From positions 1-44,224 of the forward strand of contig CABMIB010000038.1 of the NCBI GenBank assembly GCA_902386135.1: 44,224 nt of DNA. Direction: 5' to 3'. Under the pieces are notes generated by a model. That model was not told the DNA's origin. It saw only the letters and a program-made list of their open reading frames with translations, and made no database searches. Positions 10,133-19,052 of the stretch are shown piece after piece. This stretch comes from an uncultured archaeon (GTDB lineage: Archaea > Halobacteriota > Methanosarcinia > Methanosarcinales > Methanoperedenaceae). Position 1 is the first letter of the stretch. Each line of letters begins with the position of its first letter. The position numbers and the translations under genes were made by a program.

Positions 10133-11956
10133 ATGGAATATCACGAAAGTTCACCGAAAGGTTTAGATCTAAGCAAAATTAATTCTGTACCAGAAAAAAT
10201 GAAAAGAGAACTCGACCCTGAATTAATGAATCAGCCACAAAAGGGCCATATGAGGGTTAACAGTAAGATTTTAAAAGATTTGAGTTCAGGAATTTATAGT
10301 AATCCGGCGAACGCTATTAAAGAATTAATAATAAATTCCTACGATGCTGATGCAACGAAAGTTACAATTAGGGCAAAACCTGATCTTGACTCTTTTACAA
10401 TTATTGATAATGGGATTGGAATGAATTGTGATGATTTTGATACAAAGTTTGCATGGATTAGCCACTCTGAAAAAAGGAGAGAGGGGGATTTCACAAAAAT
10501 AATTAAAAGGCCTTTAGTAGGTAGGTTTGGAATTGGCTTCATTAGTGCATCACAATTATGCAACAAAATGACGGTTATTTCATCGAAAAAAGGAGATCCA
10601 AAGAAATTTAAAGCAGAGATTGATTTTAGCCAATATAAAAACCATAACCCCTATGAAGAGCCCAAAGATATTTATGAAGTCAGTGAATTTGATTTTATAA
10701 TTCTAGAAGAAGACCCCGCCGAACATTACACAATTATCATTTTATCTGAATTAAGCCCTGAATTTGTTGATATTCTTAATGACAAGGAAATTGAAGAAAA
10801 ACTTCAAGAGATGGATGAAAAAGAAAGAAAAAAATTTGAAAGGATAAAATTAGAGGATATTTCATTTGAGCAGATTATAAATCTAATTATAGAAAAAAAT
10901 GTTGATGAAGTTGAAAAAAAAATCGGTACATATTGGCAATTTATTTTTGATATAGCAAATACTGTACCTGTTCAATATTTACAGAAAGGTCCTTTATATA
11001 TTAATGAAAAAGATCCAATTTTAGAAAGTATAATTAATGATATTGTTAGATATGATTTTACGGTTGAAATTGATGGAATAACTTTAAAAAAACCAATCAT
11101 TCTCCCAAATGATAAGGATATCGTCAATGAAGGTACTGATTATAATGTTTATTTTATGAAACATGAAGTCGTCATTAATGAAAAATTATTAAAATTTAGA
11201 GGATATTTCTATAATCAAAAAAGGAGAATAAAACCCGTAGATTTCCAAGGTTTACTACTAAGGATACGCAATGTTGCCATAGGAAAAGCTGATAGAAACT
11301 TTTTAGATTATCCATGGGCTGAAAAAATGTTTATGACTTGGACTTTTGGTGAAATCTATGTTGACGAAGGTTTAGAAGATGCATTAAATATTAACCGTAA
11401 TTCATTTGCAATAAATCATCCTCATTATATTTATTTAAAAAAATACATACATGATTATTTACATGATATAATTGTAAAAAGAAGTCGAACAAGATACACA
11501 GAAAGAAAAAATGAGGCACGTTCTTTTCAAGAAGGAGTACGGAAGAAAAATATCTCCAAAATTTTTGCAAATTATAATCCTCAACCTAAACATATTGTAG
11601 ATACAAAAAACGATTCTGATGTGGAGATTGTCCAACCTAGTAAAATAGAACCAAAATCGAATCAAAATATCATTCCGGATGTGGAGATTGTCCAGCTCAG
11701 TAAAATGGAACCAAAATCGAATCAAAATATTAGCTCCCAACAAATTGAATTTTCAGAACCAGTTCATATTGATGATAAACTGAAAACCATTATTATAAAC
11801 GATCGTCATGAAATTTTTAAAAAACTTGCAAGGAATGATCGTGAAGCATTAAAGGAAATACTCATTTTATTCAAAATTGCTCAAAAAAACTCCCAAGGTA
11901 ATTCAGAAAAATTGGAGAAGCTATTTCTTGAAAGTCTTAAAGAGTGGAGACGATGA
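10133..11956 (+). CDS. GHKL (Hsp90/MutL-like) ATPase of putative defence block
   Basis: A 607-residue ATP-binding protein. The Bergerat fold motifs are intact: N-box ELIINSYDADA (64-74), DNGIGM (92-97) and GRFGIGFISA (130-139). The remainder (~150-470) is unassigned. A Lys/Glu-rich C-terminal region follows, containing two tandem 20-residue repeats (nt 11618-11737, period 60 bases) built on DVEIVQ…EPKSNQNI. GHKL ATPases of this type occur repeatedly in prokaryotic defence loci. The gene opens an AT-rich block and overlaps the next gene by four bases (ATGA), so they are coupled. I recognise the domain but not a named family; its partners and substrate are unknown. Confidence 0.85.
   Translation: MEYHESSPKGLDLSKINSVPEKMKRELDPELMNQPQKGHMRVNSKILKDLSSGIYSNPANAIKELIINSYDADATKVTIRAKPDLDSFTIIDNGIGMNCDDFDTKFAWISHSEKRREGDFTKIIKRPLVGRFGIGFISASQLCNKMTVISSKKGDPKKFKAEIDFSQYKNHNPYEEPKDIYEVSEFDFIILEEDPAEHYTIIILSELSPEFVDILNDKEIEEKLQEMDEKERKKFERIKLEDISFEQIINLIIEKNVDEVEKKIGTYWQFIFDIANTVPVQYLQKGPLYINEKDPILESIINDIVRYDFTVEIDGITLKKPIILPNDKDIVNEGTDYNVYFMKHEVVINEKLLKFRGYFYNQKRRIKPVDFQGLLLRIRNVAIGKADRNFLDYPWAEKMFMTWTFGEIYVDEGLEDALNINRNSFAINHPHYIYLKKYIHDYLHDIIVKRSRTRYTERKNEARSFQEGVRKKNISKIFANYNPQPKHIVDTKNDSDVEIVQPSKIEPKSNQNIIPDVEIVQLSKMEPKSNQNISSQQIEFSEPVHIDDKLKTIIINDRHEIFKKLARNDREALKEILILFKIAQKNSQGNSEKLEKLFLESLKEWRR
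11618..11737 (+). repeat. Tandem 60-bp duplication within the GHKL ATPase gene
   Basis: Two consecutive 60-base units, starting gatgtggagattgtcca at 11618 and again at 11678, with a few substitutions. They encode two 20-residue repeats in the linker before the C-terminal helices. The unit length keeps the frame. Confidence 0.9.
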
Positions 11957-12945
11957 CCCGTCAAGAAAGGAGTGACGATGAAATTTTCAATACTCCACAA
12001 AAGAGATATATTCGCCATGAAATATGGGCGAAATATGCCATTAAAAGAAAAGAAAAGGACGATTTAGATTTTATCAAGTATTTAACTTTTCCAGCATTAG
12101 GTTGTTACGATGTAAAAATTTTAAATGACCTTGAATTGCTTGAGACTAAAGAAATAGAAGGAATTACCACGTATGGAAGTGTGGGTTTTTGCGAAAAGGA
12201 TCCTCATAAATTTGCTTTAATCCAACAAAAATTGCCTGGAGCAAGATATTGTCAGGGGACATATGAAGATATCGTTGGTGCATGTGGTGAAGAATTGCCA
12301 ATTAGGGCTCAACGATGGTTCCCGTTTGATGTAATAAACTTAGACTTCACTTCACCCCTCTTTTCTAGTGATAGAAATAAAATCACAAATGCCATAAAGA
12401 GAACATTTAATATTCAAAAACTAAAATCAAAATCTTTTACATTATTTTTAACCTTGCCAGCACTTAGAAGTGCCGACACAGAGGATGGGAAAAATAGACT
12501 TGATGATATCTTAAAAAATAATTTGGCAAAACCGAACATGGAGGAATTTAAAAGGATTTTTTTTGAAAAATATCCCTTTATTGATATAAACAATAGAATT
12601 TATGAACAATTAGAATATATTGAATTTCTGCTCATTTCAATACCAAAAATGATAGTGAGTATGGGAACAAGAGAAAATTTTGATATTATATGCAATGAAA
12701 GATTTTCATACATTGGTGACCATTATGATGGTAGAAAAAATGGCACGTATATGGTTAAGTTCGTTTTTGAATGTGAGTACATAGGAAGTGTAGATGGTTT
12801 TTCGCTCCCTCATCCAGTTGATTATTTAGCTGAGAAATACCCTCAACGAATTATCGAATTTTTTAATAGAAATTTTATAGATATTAATCAATTTTTTGAG
12901 TCTAATGGAGAGTTAAAAACAAAATATTGTAGTTTAGAATATTAA
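11953..12945 (+). CDS. Rossmann-like, possibly methyltransferase-related protein
   Basis: A 330-residue protein of uncertain identity. The segment YGSVGFCEKDPHKFALIQQKLPGARYCQGTYED (~70-103) has the glycine-containing strand, acidic residue at the end of strand 2 and following helix of a SAM-binding Rossmann fold. FDVINLDFTSPL (~126-137) sits where motif IV would be. No canonical NPPY or PCQ catalytic motif is visible, so catalytic activity is doubtful. The frame is also open from GTG 11944, but ATG 11953 overlaps the GHKL stop as ATGA and is preferred. It is co-transcribed with the GHKL gene; a 62-base gap with a new promoter separates it from the helicase. Confidence 0.6.
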   Translation: MTRQERSDDEIFNTPQKRYIRHEIWAKYAIKRKEKDDLDFIKYLTFPALGCYDVKILNDLELLETKEIEGITTYGSVGFCEKDPHKFALIQQKLPGARYCQGTYEDIVGACGEELPIRAQRWFPFDVINLDFTSPLFSSDRNKITNAIKRTFNIQKLKSKSFTLFLTLPALRSADTEDGKNRLDDILKNNLAKPNMEEFKRIFFEKYPFIDINNRIYEQLEYIEFLLISIPKMIVSMGTRENFDIICNERFSYIGDHYDGRKNGTYMVKFVFECEYIGSVDGFSLPHPVDYLAEKYPQRIIEFFNRNFIDINQFFESNGELKTKYCSLEY

Positions 12946-12975
12946 TTAATAACATGCATAGTCCACAAAAGTTTA

Positions 12976-13007
12976 GATAATAGTATATATAAAAATTATT
13001 AAAATAT
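12976..13007 (+). promoter_or_regulatory. TATA box for the helicase gene, leaderless start
   Basis: The string gtatatataaaaa at ~12983-12994 is a strong archaeal TATA box. A start site 25-27 bases beyond its centre falls at or a few bases after the ATG at 13008. There is no purine-rich ribosome binding site before the ATG. The helicase mRNA is therefore predicted to be leaderless and transcribed separately from the GHKL pair. Confidence 0.55.
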
Positions 13008-15122
13008 ATGATTTTTCCACAATCGAACCTCAACCCTTCATATGATTCTGACGATGATATTTTGAATTCATTTTACATTCCAGTTCTTTCACAAGCGGTT
13101 TCATATTGTCGTTTAGCTGGATTTTTTTCTTCAAGCACGCTAGCCGTCGCTGCAAGAGGTATGTCGAATTTTATTAAAAATAATGGCAAAATGAAATTAA
13201 TTGTTGGAGCAAAATTACAGAAAAATGATGTTGAAGCGATTCAGCAGGGTTTAGAAGAACCAGAAAAATTAATCGAGAAAATATGTATGCAGGATTTATA
13301 CACAAGAAATAATGAATTCGTAAATGACCATGTTAGCGCGTTAGGCTGGATGGTGGCTAATAAAACCCTTGAAATCAAAGTGGCAATTGTAACTGATGAT
13401 ACAGGTATACCATTAGATGTAGACACAATAGAAAGAAAAGGTATCTTTCACCAGAAAGTAGGTATCCTTCAAGATAAAGATGGCAATTCAATTTCCTTTA
13501 GTGGCTCGATAAACGAAACCGCAGCTGCATGGATTCATAATATTGAAGAATTTAAAGTATTTAGAAGCTGGGAAGAGGGCGAAAAAGAATATCTCCAAAG
13601 TGATTGTCGTAAATTTGAAAAATATTGGAACGGTTCTGGAAAAAATGTCAAGATCATGAATATTCCAGAAGCGGTCAAAGAAAAATTAATTGAAATAGCT
13701 CCGAAAGATATAACAGAATTAAATTTAGAAAAATGGCAAATAAAGGAAGGAAGTAACAAAAAAAAAATCAAATTACTGGATTATCAAAATCAAGCCATCG
13801 CAAATTGGCAAAATAATAATAAAAAAGGGATTTTTGAGATGGCTACGGGAACTGGAAAAACATTTACAGCTTTGGGTTGTTTAGAAAAAGTAAGTGAAAC
13901 TTACAAGAATCTTGTTGTAATTATTTCGTGTCCATATCAGCATTTAGTCCAACAATGGAGGAGGGAATCTGAAAAATTCGGATTTAATTTTGACCAAATC
14001 ACTGCTGATAGTTCAAATTCGTCGTGGAAAAAACAATTAGTAGATTCTCTAACAGATATTTATTTAGGATATAAAGATAAACTCATTATTTTTACTACCC
14101 ATCAAACGCTTTCATCTGATGATTTTATAAATATAATAAAATCTAACAAGAATAATATGTCTTTTTTCTTAATTGGAGATGAAGTTCATGGCTTGGGTGC
14201 AGAAAAAAGTAGAATGGGATTAATAAATGAATATGAATTAAGATTGGGACTTAGTGCAACACCGAAAAGATGGTTAGATTTTGAAGGTACAGATGCAATA
14301 TACAATTATTTTGGCGATGTTGTTTATGAATTTTCTTTAGAAGATGCTGTATATAGAGTAAATCCAATGACTGGCCAAACGTACCTTACTCCTTATCGAT
14401 ATTTGCCGCGATTTGTATCCCTAACTGTGGATGAATTAGAGGATTACATAGATAAAACTAAAGCGATTGCAAGGAATTTTAATAAAGCAAAAAGTAATAA
14501 AGAAAAACAAAGATTTTTGGAGAGCATATTATTTAAACGGGCAAATATTTTAAAAAATGCTGTAGAGAAATACAAAATATCTGAAGAAATACTTGATGGA
14601 CTTGGTTCTTCTATTAAATGGACAATCATCTATTGTAGCCCTCAACAAATCAATAGAGTGATGGAGATAATTAATAAGAGGGGTATTGTTGCTCATCGTT
14701 TTACAATGGAAGAGGGGACTACTCCAGATAAAAAATATAACAATCTCTCGAAGAGAGACTTTCTTTTGCAGAAGTTTGCAGAAAATAAGTATCAGGTTTT
14801 AGTTGCAATGAAATGTTTGGATGAAGGTGTAGATGTTCCACCAGCAAGAATAGCAATTTTGATGGCAAGTAGTGGCAATCCTAGAGAATATATCCAGCGG
14901 ATTGGAAGGATTATTCGAAGATATCCTAATAAAAATGAAGCTAATATATATGATATCGTGGTGGTGCCATCTTTTGATAAACTTCCTTCAGAATTTATAG
15001 ATATTGAACTGAGAATTTTTGAAAAAGAGTTGTCAAGATGTGAAGAAATCGCTAGAATCGCTATTAATAATTCTGAGGCTTTAACATTAATATATAAAAT
15101 AAAAAATAGATTAAGGAAATGA
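13008..15122 (+). CDS. PLD-nuclease / superfamily 2 helicase fusion
   Basis: A 704-residue two-part protein. Residues ~1-225 form a phospholipase D-like domain with the HxK motif FHQKVGIL (H148, K150) and a downstream FSGSINET. Residues ~255-690 form an SF2 helicase: Walker A MATGTGKT (278-285), DEVH box (391-394) instead of DEAH, GLSATPK motif III, LDEGVDVP motif V and QRIGRIIRR motif VI. PLD-helicase fusions are typical of restriction and defence loci and of Dnd-linked islands. The gene begins a tightly packed run: the next small gene starts five bases after its stop. It is very AT-rich, like its neighbours. Nuclease plus translocase activity on DNA is the expected biochemistry; the target is unknown. 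Confidence 0.88.
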   Translation: MIFPQSNLNPSYDSDDDILNSFYIPVLSQAVSYCRLAGFFSSSTLAVAARGMSNFIKNNGKMKLIVGAKLQKNDVEAIQQGLEEPEKLIEKICMQDLYTRNNEFVNDHVSALGWMVANKTLEIKVAIVTDDTGIPLDVDTIERKGIFHQKVGILQDKDGNSISFSGSINETAAAWIHNIEEFKVFRSWEEGEKEYLQSDCRKFEKYWNGSGKNVKIMNIPEAVKEKLIEIAPKDITELNLEKWQIKEGSNKKKIKLLDYQNQAIANWQNNNKKGIFEMATGTGKTFTALGCLEKVSETYKNLVVIISCPYQHLVQQWRRESEKFGFNFDQITADSSNSSWKKQLVDSLTDIYLGYKDKLIIFTTHQTLSSDDFINIIKSNKNNMSFFLIGDEVHGLGAEKSRMGLINEYELRLGLSATPKRWLDFEGTDAIYNYFGDVVYEFSLEDAVYRVNPMTGQTYLTPYRYLPRFVSLTVDELEDYIDKTKAIARNFNKAKSNKEKQRFLESILFKRANILKNAVEKYKISEEILDGLGSSIKWTIIYCSPQQINRVMEIINKRGIVAHRFTMEEGTTPDKKYNNLSKRDFLLQKFAENKYQVLVAMKCLDEGVDVPPARIAILMASSGNPREYIQRIGRIIRRYPNKNEANIYDIVVVPSFDKLPSEFIDIELRIFEKELSRCEEIARIAINNSEALTLIYKIKNRLRK

Positions 15123-15126
15123 TAAA

Positions 15127-15318
15127 ATGGGTGATGGTAAAATTAACGAGCCAATTTTGAAAGGGATCATAGAAAACAGCGAAAAAGATGAAAAAATAAG
15201 CAAATTTTTAATAGACTTGTTATATGAAGAGGCTGAACATCCAGGAGGGCAATGGCGCTGGAGAGAAAATTACAGGAAAAAGATAGAGCAGTATCTGTAT
15301 AATGAAGTGTTGCTATGA
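15127..15318 (+). CDS. Small protein coupled to the DndD-like ATPase
   Basis: A 63-residue acidic protein. An N-terminal helix is followed by LLYEEAEHPGGQWRWRENYRKKIEQYL, with a conspicuous Gly-Gly-Gln-Trp-Arg-Trp core. I believe it belongs to the small proteins commonly encoded beside DndD-type ATPases in DNA-modification islands; this is from memory and should be treated as tentative. It starts five bases after the helicase stop and its own stop overlaps the next ATG as ATGA (15315-15318). Such coupling suggests a stoichiometric subunit or adaptor for the ATPase. Confidence 0.7.
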   Translation: MGDGKINEPILKGIIENSEKDEKISKFLIDLLYEEAEHPGGQWRWRENYRKKIEQYLYNEVLL

Positions 15319-17285
15319 AAATTGATAAAATTATATTGAAAAATTATCGTCAATTTAAAGATGCTGAAATTTCATTCAAAGAGAAATCTAATTTTGATCT
15401 ACATGTTATTATTGGCAAAAATGGTACTGGAAAAACAAACATATTAAGTGCTATTAACTGGTGCTTATATGGTGACGAACCTAATCTATCAAAGGACTCC
15501 CGACAATTACCGCTTTTGAATCTTAAATCAATGGAGGAAGGAGATTATGGTGAAGATAAAGAGATTATGGTTGAAGTGTGGGGAAAAACTTTAAACAATA
15601 AATTTGTAATATTCACTAGAAAAACGATATACAATATATACGAAAGTGGAAAAAACCTCCCAACGCGTATAAGTTCTGAATTTGAAGTAAAAGTTACAGA
15701 TAATAAAGGAAATACGGAGATATTCAAAGATGAAGAATCTGAATCTCAAGTAGAGCGTTTCGTTCCCAAGAGGATAAGGGAATTTTTCTTTTTTGATGGC
15801 GAAAGATTAGATAATTATTTTAAAGAAGCTACTGGTCAAAATATCCGGCATGCAATATTTGAAATATCTCAAATTGATTTATTGGAAAATAGAGTAGAGA
15901 GTAGACTCTCTGATACCTTGAAAGATTTAAGAAGGGAAGCGGGTAAAGAAAATCCAGAAATTGAAGACACAAGAAGTCAACTAGAAACTAATGAAAAACA
16001 ACTTAAAGAATTTGATGAGCAAATAAAAGAATGTAATAAGCAAATCGCTTTAGCAAAAGATAAAATAAAAGACTATGATGAAAAATTAAGAGGAATACCT
16101 GATATCGAAGCTGTTGAGGTAAGAAGAGACGAAATTAAAACATTAAAACAGCAAAAAAAAGAACTTCTTGATGAAAAATTAAAAGAAAAAGAGAATCTTT
16201 TATTTGAATATGGCAAGGTTGTAATGCTTTATTCTCCTATTAAACAGTCTATAAAAATCATTGAAGAAAAAAGAAAAAAGGGAGAATTACCGCCTACTCA
16301 AGATAAAAGCTTATTAGAAAATATGGTCAAAGAAAAATCTTGCCTTATTTGTGGTAGACCATTTGATGCTGATGTGAAAAAAAGAGTAGAAGATTTGTTA
16401 AAAGAGATCAAATTATCTTCTGAGGTGGCAAAGCAACTTGAGTATATGGAGGGTCCATTGCATAATTTTGAAGATAAAGTTATGAATTTTAATAATATTA
16501 TGCAAAAAATAACAAAAGAAGTCAAAGGTTATGAGGATGATCTAGCTGATTATGAGCAAGAACTTATTAAAATAGATGCAGAAACTAGCGGATATAATTC
16601 CGAAAAAATAAAAGATTGGCATAAAGAACGCAAGAAATTTGAAGATTCTTTTACTCAGAATCTGCAAAAATTAGGTGGAATTGATGGAAAGAGAAAGGAT
16701 ATTCTTAAAAACATCGAAAATTTGAAGGGGCAATTGGATGATGAGCTTAAAAAAGAAAAAAAGGTTAAAAAATTAAAAAATCAAATAGATTTCTGCACTA
16801 AAGCGCTGAATGTTGTCAAAAAAACAAAAGAAATCATAATGAGTGAAACAAGGAAGAAAATAGAAGATAGAACTAAAGATATCTTTTTTGGACTTTTATG
16901 GAAAAAAGCAACTTTCAAAGATGTTAAGATTGAAGAAGATTATAGCATCAATCTTATCCATTCACTTGGATACGAATGTTTGGGTTCAGTAAGTGCTGGT
17001 GAAAGAGAACTTTTGGCATTATCTTTTACACTTGCATTACATGAAGTCTCTGGCTTTGATTCACCAATCTTAATAGATACACCAGTGGCTAGAATATCTG
17101 ACGAGCATAGAGTGAATTTTGGCAAAATATTTTCAGAAGTTAGTAGCAATAAACAGACAATATTGTTATTCACTCCAGCAGAATACTCTAAAGATATCAA
17201 GGAATTATTAGATGTAAGAGCCAGCAATAGATTCGCTTTAAAACTATCATCAGATGAAAAAGAAACTCGAGTAGAGGTATTATAA
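15315..17285 (+). CDS. DndD-like SMC/Rad50-type ATPase
   Basis: A 656-residue ATPase with the Rad50/SMC plan. Walker A GKNGTGKT (34-41) lies in the N-terminal half. Long coiled-coil arms (~195-335 and ~360-530) flank a zinc-hook-like CLICGRPF (C343, C346). The signature SAGERELL (560-567) and Walker B ILIDTPVARISDEHR (585-599) close the head. The closest family by layout is DndD, the ATPase of phosphorothioate DNA modification. The other members of that pathway (DndC PAPS-reductase-like enzyme, DndB, classical DndE) are not encoded in this window. It overlaps the preceding small gene by four bases; the next gene begins directly after its stop. Function in DNA modification or invader sensing is inferred. 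Confidence 0.85.
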   Translation: MKIDKIILKNYRQFKDAEISFKEKSNFDLHVIIGKNGTGKTNILSAINWCLYGDEPNLSKDSRQLPLLNLKSMEEGDYGEDKEIMVEVWGKTLNNKFVIFTRKTIYNIYESGKNLPTRISSEFEVKVTDNKGNTEIFKDEESESQVERFVPKRIREFFFFDGERLDNYFKEATGQNIRHAIFEISQIDLLENRVESRLSDTLKDLRREAGKENPEIEDTRSQLETNEKQLKEFDEQIKECNKQIALAKDKIKDYDEKLRGIPDIEAVEVRRDEIKTLKQQKKELLDEKLKEKENLLFEYGKVVMLYSPIKQSIKIIEEKRKKGELPPTQDKSLLENMVKEKSCLICGRPFDADVKKRVEDLLKEIKLSSEVAKQLEYMEGPLHNFEDKVMNFNNIMQKITKEVKGYEDDLADYEQELIKIDAETSGYNSEKIKDWHKERKKFEDSFTQNLQKLGGIDGKRKDILKNIENLKGQLDDELKKEKKVKKLKNQIDFCTKALNVVKKTKEIIMSETRKKIEDRTKDIFFGLLWKKATFKDVKIEEDYSINLIHSLGYECLGSVSAGERELLALSFTLALHEVSGFDSPILIDTPVARISDEHRVNFGKIFSEVSSNKQTILLFTPAEYSKDIKELLDVRASNRFALKLSSDEKETRVEVL

Positions 17286-17720
17286 ATGTCCAATATACCA
17301 GACCGAATAAACGTTGAAAAGGGTGAAAGAGATAATTTGTATGATAAAATTGAGCTATTTAAAGGTAAATCTAGAAAAGAACAGTTTCTTTTTGCAATGG
17401 CTATTGGATTTAAGAATAAGGTTAAGCGTCGTTTAGAAACTACAGATGGTTTCTTTTTAATTAAGGATATGCGATTAGAAGACGAAGTGTTAATAAATGC
17501 AATTGCAATCAACGATTTTAATTCTGTAGAAGTATTATCTAATAAGGAAGATGTATTTAAGATAGCGGAAGAGTATGCTCATGCCGGCATAAAACTATTA
17601 TACGATAAAATGAAATCCACTCAATTTGGGTCATTCGAAAAACAATTTGAAAAAGATATAATTGATGCGTATAAGGAATTAAATTTGGGTGAGTATGGTG
17701 AAAAAAATACTTCTAGTTGA
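17286..17720 (+). CDS. Dnd-system-associated-like small protein
   Basis: A 144-residue protein starting at the base after the ATPase stop. The segment KSRKEQFLFAMAIGFKNKVKRRLE (~29-52) and the later EEYAHAGIKLLYDKM (~96-110) resemble a small protein family found next to Dnd genes (annotated as Dnd system-associated protein 4), with a characteristic FAxAxGF helix. The match is by pattern recall only. No catalytic motif or membrane segment is visible. The 3' end overlaps the start of the radical SAM gene by 26 bases, so all genes from the helicase on appear to be one operon. Confidence 0.65.
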   Translation: MSNIPDRINVEKGERDNLYDKIELFKGKSRKEQFLFAMAIGFKNKVKRRLETTDGFFLIKDMRLEDEVLINAIAINDFNSVEVLSNKEDVFKIAEEYAHAGIKLLYDKMKSTQFGSFEKQFEKDIIDAYKELNLGEYGEKNTSS

Positions 17721-19023
17721 GCCAAAATTCCCTACAAAAACAAAAAGCAAAAATCATAAAAACTTCCTTCCAATTGGTCTTTTGAAACTTGCAGCTTATT
17801 ATGGAAACAAAAATTATGATGTAGAATTGGTTCGCGGGAAGGCGAAACCAAGAAAACTCGAGGTTCCTTCAACTGTAGAAATAACAAGCCTTTTTACCTA
17901 TTGGTCTGAGCAGGTTTGGGATTGTGTCGAGTTTTATCGTGCACTATTTCCAGATTCAAAACGCACGGAGATAAGAATTGGTGGAATTTATGCAAGTTTA
18001 AGATTTGATGACCCCGATTTCAAAGCAAAGTGCCAGAAATACGAAGTTGCTTCTTTTAGAGGAGTTGAAAAAGAAGCAGAGAAGTTTCCACCTGATTACA
18101 AACTTGTAATGAATGGTGAAAATAATATTGATTATCAGATAGTTCACTCATCAAGAGGATGCTTTAGGAACTGCGCCTTTTGTGGTACATGGATAATAGA
18201 GCCAGAGTTTGAACCAAAGAGAAGCATAAAAAATATTATCGAGCCAGGATTGGAATTGGGCCTAAGAAATCTTGTTTTTTATGATAATAATTTATTATAC
18301 AATCCCTATATTGAAGAGCTTCTGGAAGAATTGATCGAACTGAAGAGGCAGAAAAAAATAGGATGGTGCGAATCTCAGAGTGGTTTTGATGGAAAACTAC
18401 TACTTAAAAATCCAGAGTTAGCAACAATGCTTAAAAAAGCAGGGTTTAGGGAGCCACGGATAGCTTGGGACTGGGGATATGAGAAGCATGATGAAGTCGA
18501 AAAACAAATACAAATATTACAAGATGCTGGATTTAATCGAAAAGACATCTATATTTTCATGATTTATAACTGGGATCTAGACTTTGAAGAAATGGAAAAG
18601 AAACGAATGGAGTGCTACAAATGGAAGGTTCAAATTTCTGATTGTAGGAATAGGCCGTTGACTCAATTACATGACCATTATAAACCATTAAAAGATCAAA
18701 ATGATGGATTGGATTATCATATTAATCCAAACTGGACTGATGCAGAAGTGAAACAATTCAGGAAAAACGTAAGAAGGCAGAATATTATTGTCAGACAAGG
18801 TTTGAAGTATCATAGTAAACTCTTAGAAAATAAGAAAAACTTTTCTCGAGAGAGATTTCGAGAATTAAAGGCAATGTCAATTGAAGACGCAAGAAAATAT
18901 CTACCAGATTTATGGGAACCTTCAGAAATTACTCCACCGAAGAATAGGGACAAATGGATTGTTGAAAAAGCAAAACATGTTGATTATATACAGTTACCGC
19001 TATTCGCAGAATTAGTAGCGTAA
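17695..19023 (+). CDS. Radical SAM enzyme with B12-binding-like N-terminus
   Basis: A 442-residue radical SAM protein. The N-terminal ~110 residues (KKILLVEPKFP…FLPIGLLKLAAYYGNKNYDVELVRG) follow the layout of the cobalamin-binding-like domain of class B radical SAM enzymes. The cluster motif is RGCFRNCAFCG (C156-x3-C160-x2-C163). Downstream, EPRIAWDWGYEKHDEVEKQIQILQDAG follows the barrel strands. The C-terminal ~120 residues are basic and could bind nucleic acid. ATG 17695 has a gggtgag ribosome binding site; a GTG at 17689 is also in frame. It overlaps the previous gene and ends the AT-rich run. A radical SAM enzyme as the terminal gene of a DndD/helicase operon is unusual. It could modify DNA or a nucleotide, but no substrate can be read from the sequence. 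Confidence 0.85.
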   Translation: MVKKILLVEPKFPTKTKSKNHKNFLPIGLLKLAAYYGNKNYDVELVRGKAKPRKLEVPSTVEITSLFTYWSEQVWDCVEFYRALFPDSKRTEIRIGGIYASLRFDDPDFKAKCQKYEVASFRGVEKEAEKFPPDYKLVMNGENNIDYQIVHSSRGCFRNCAFCGTWIIEPEFEPKRSIKNIIEPGLELGLRNLVFYDNNLLYNPYIEELLEELIELKRQKKIGWCESQSGFDGKLLLKNPELATMLKKAGFREPRIAWDWGYEKHDEVEKQIQILQDAGFNRKDIYIFMIYNWDLDFEEMEKKRMECYKWKVQISDCRNRPLTQLHDHYKPLKDQNDGLDYHINPNWTDAEVKQFRKNVRRQNIIVRQGLKYHSKLLENKKNFSRERFRELKAMSIEDARKYLPDLWEPSEITPPKNRDKWIVEKAKHVDYIQLPLFAELVA

Positions 19024-19052
19024 AAATGGTTAAAAAGTTGAATCTACTTTAA

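Noticed and set aside
11953-12945. Annotating the second gene of the block as a DNA methyltransferase
   Set aside because: The Rossmann-like part is suggestive, but no catalytic motif of any DNA methyltransferase class is visible.
15315-17285. Calling the ATPase a true DndD and the block a phosphorothioate system
   Set aside because: DndC, DndB and DndE are not present in the window, so the modification chemistry cannot be assigned.
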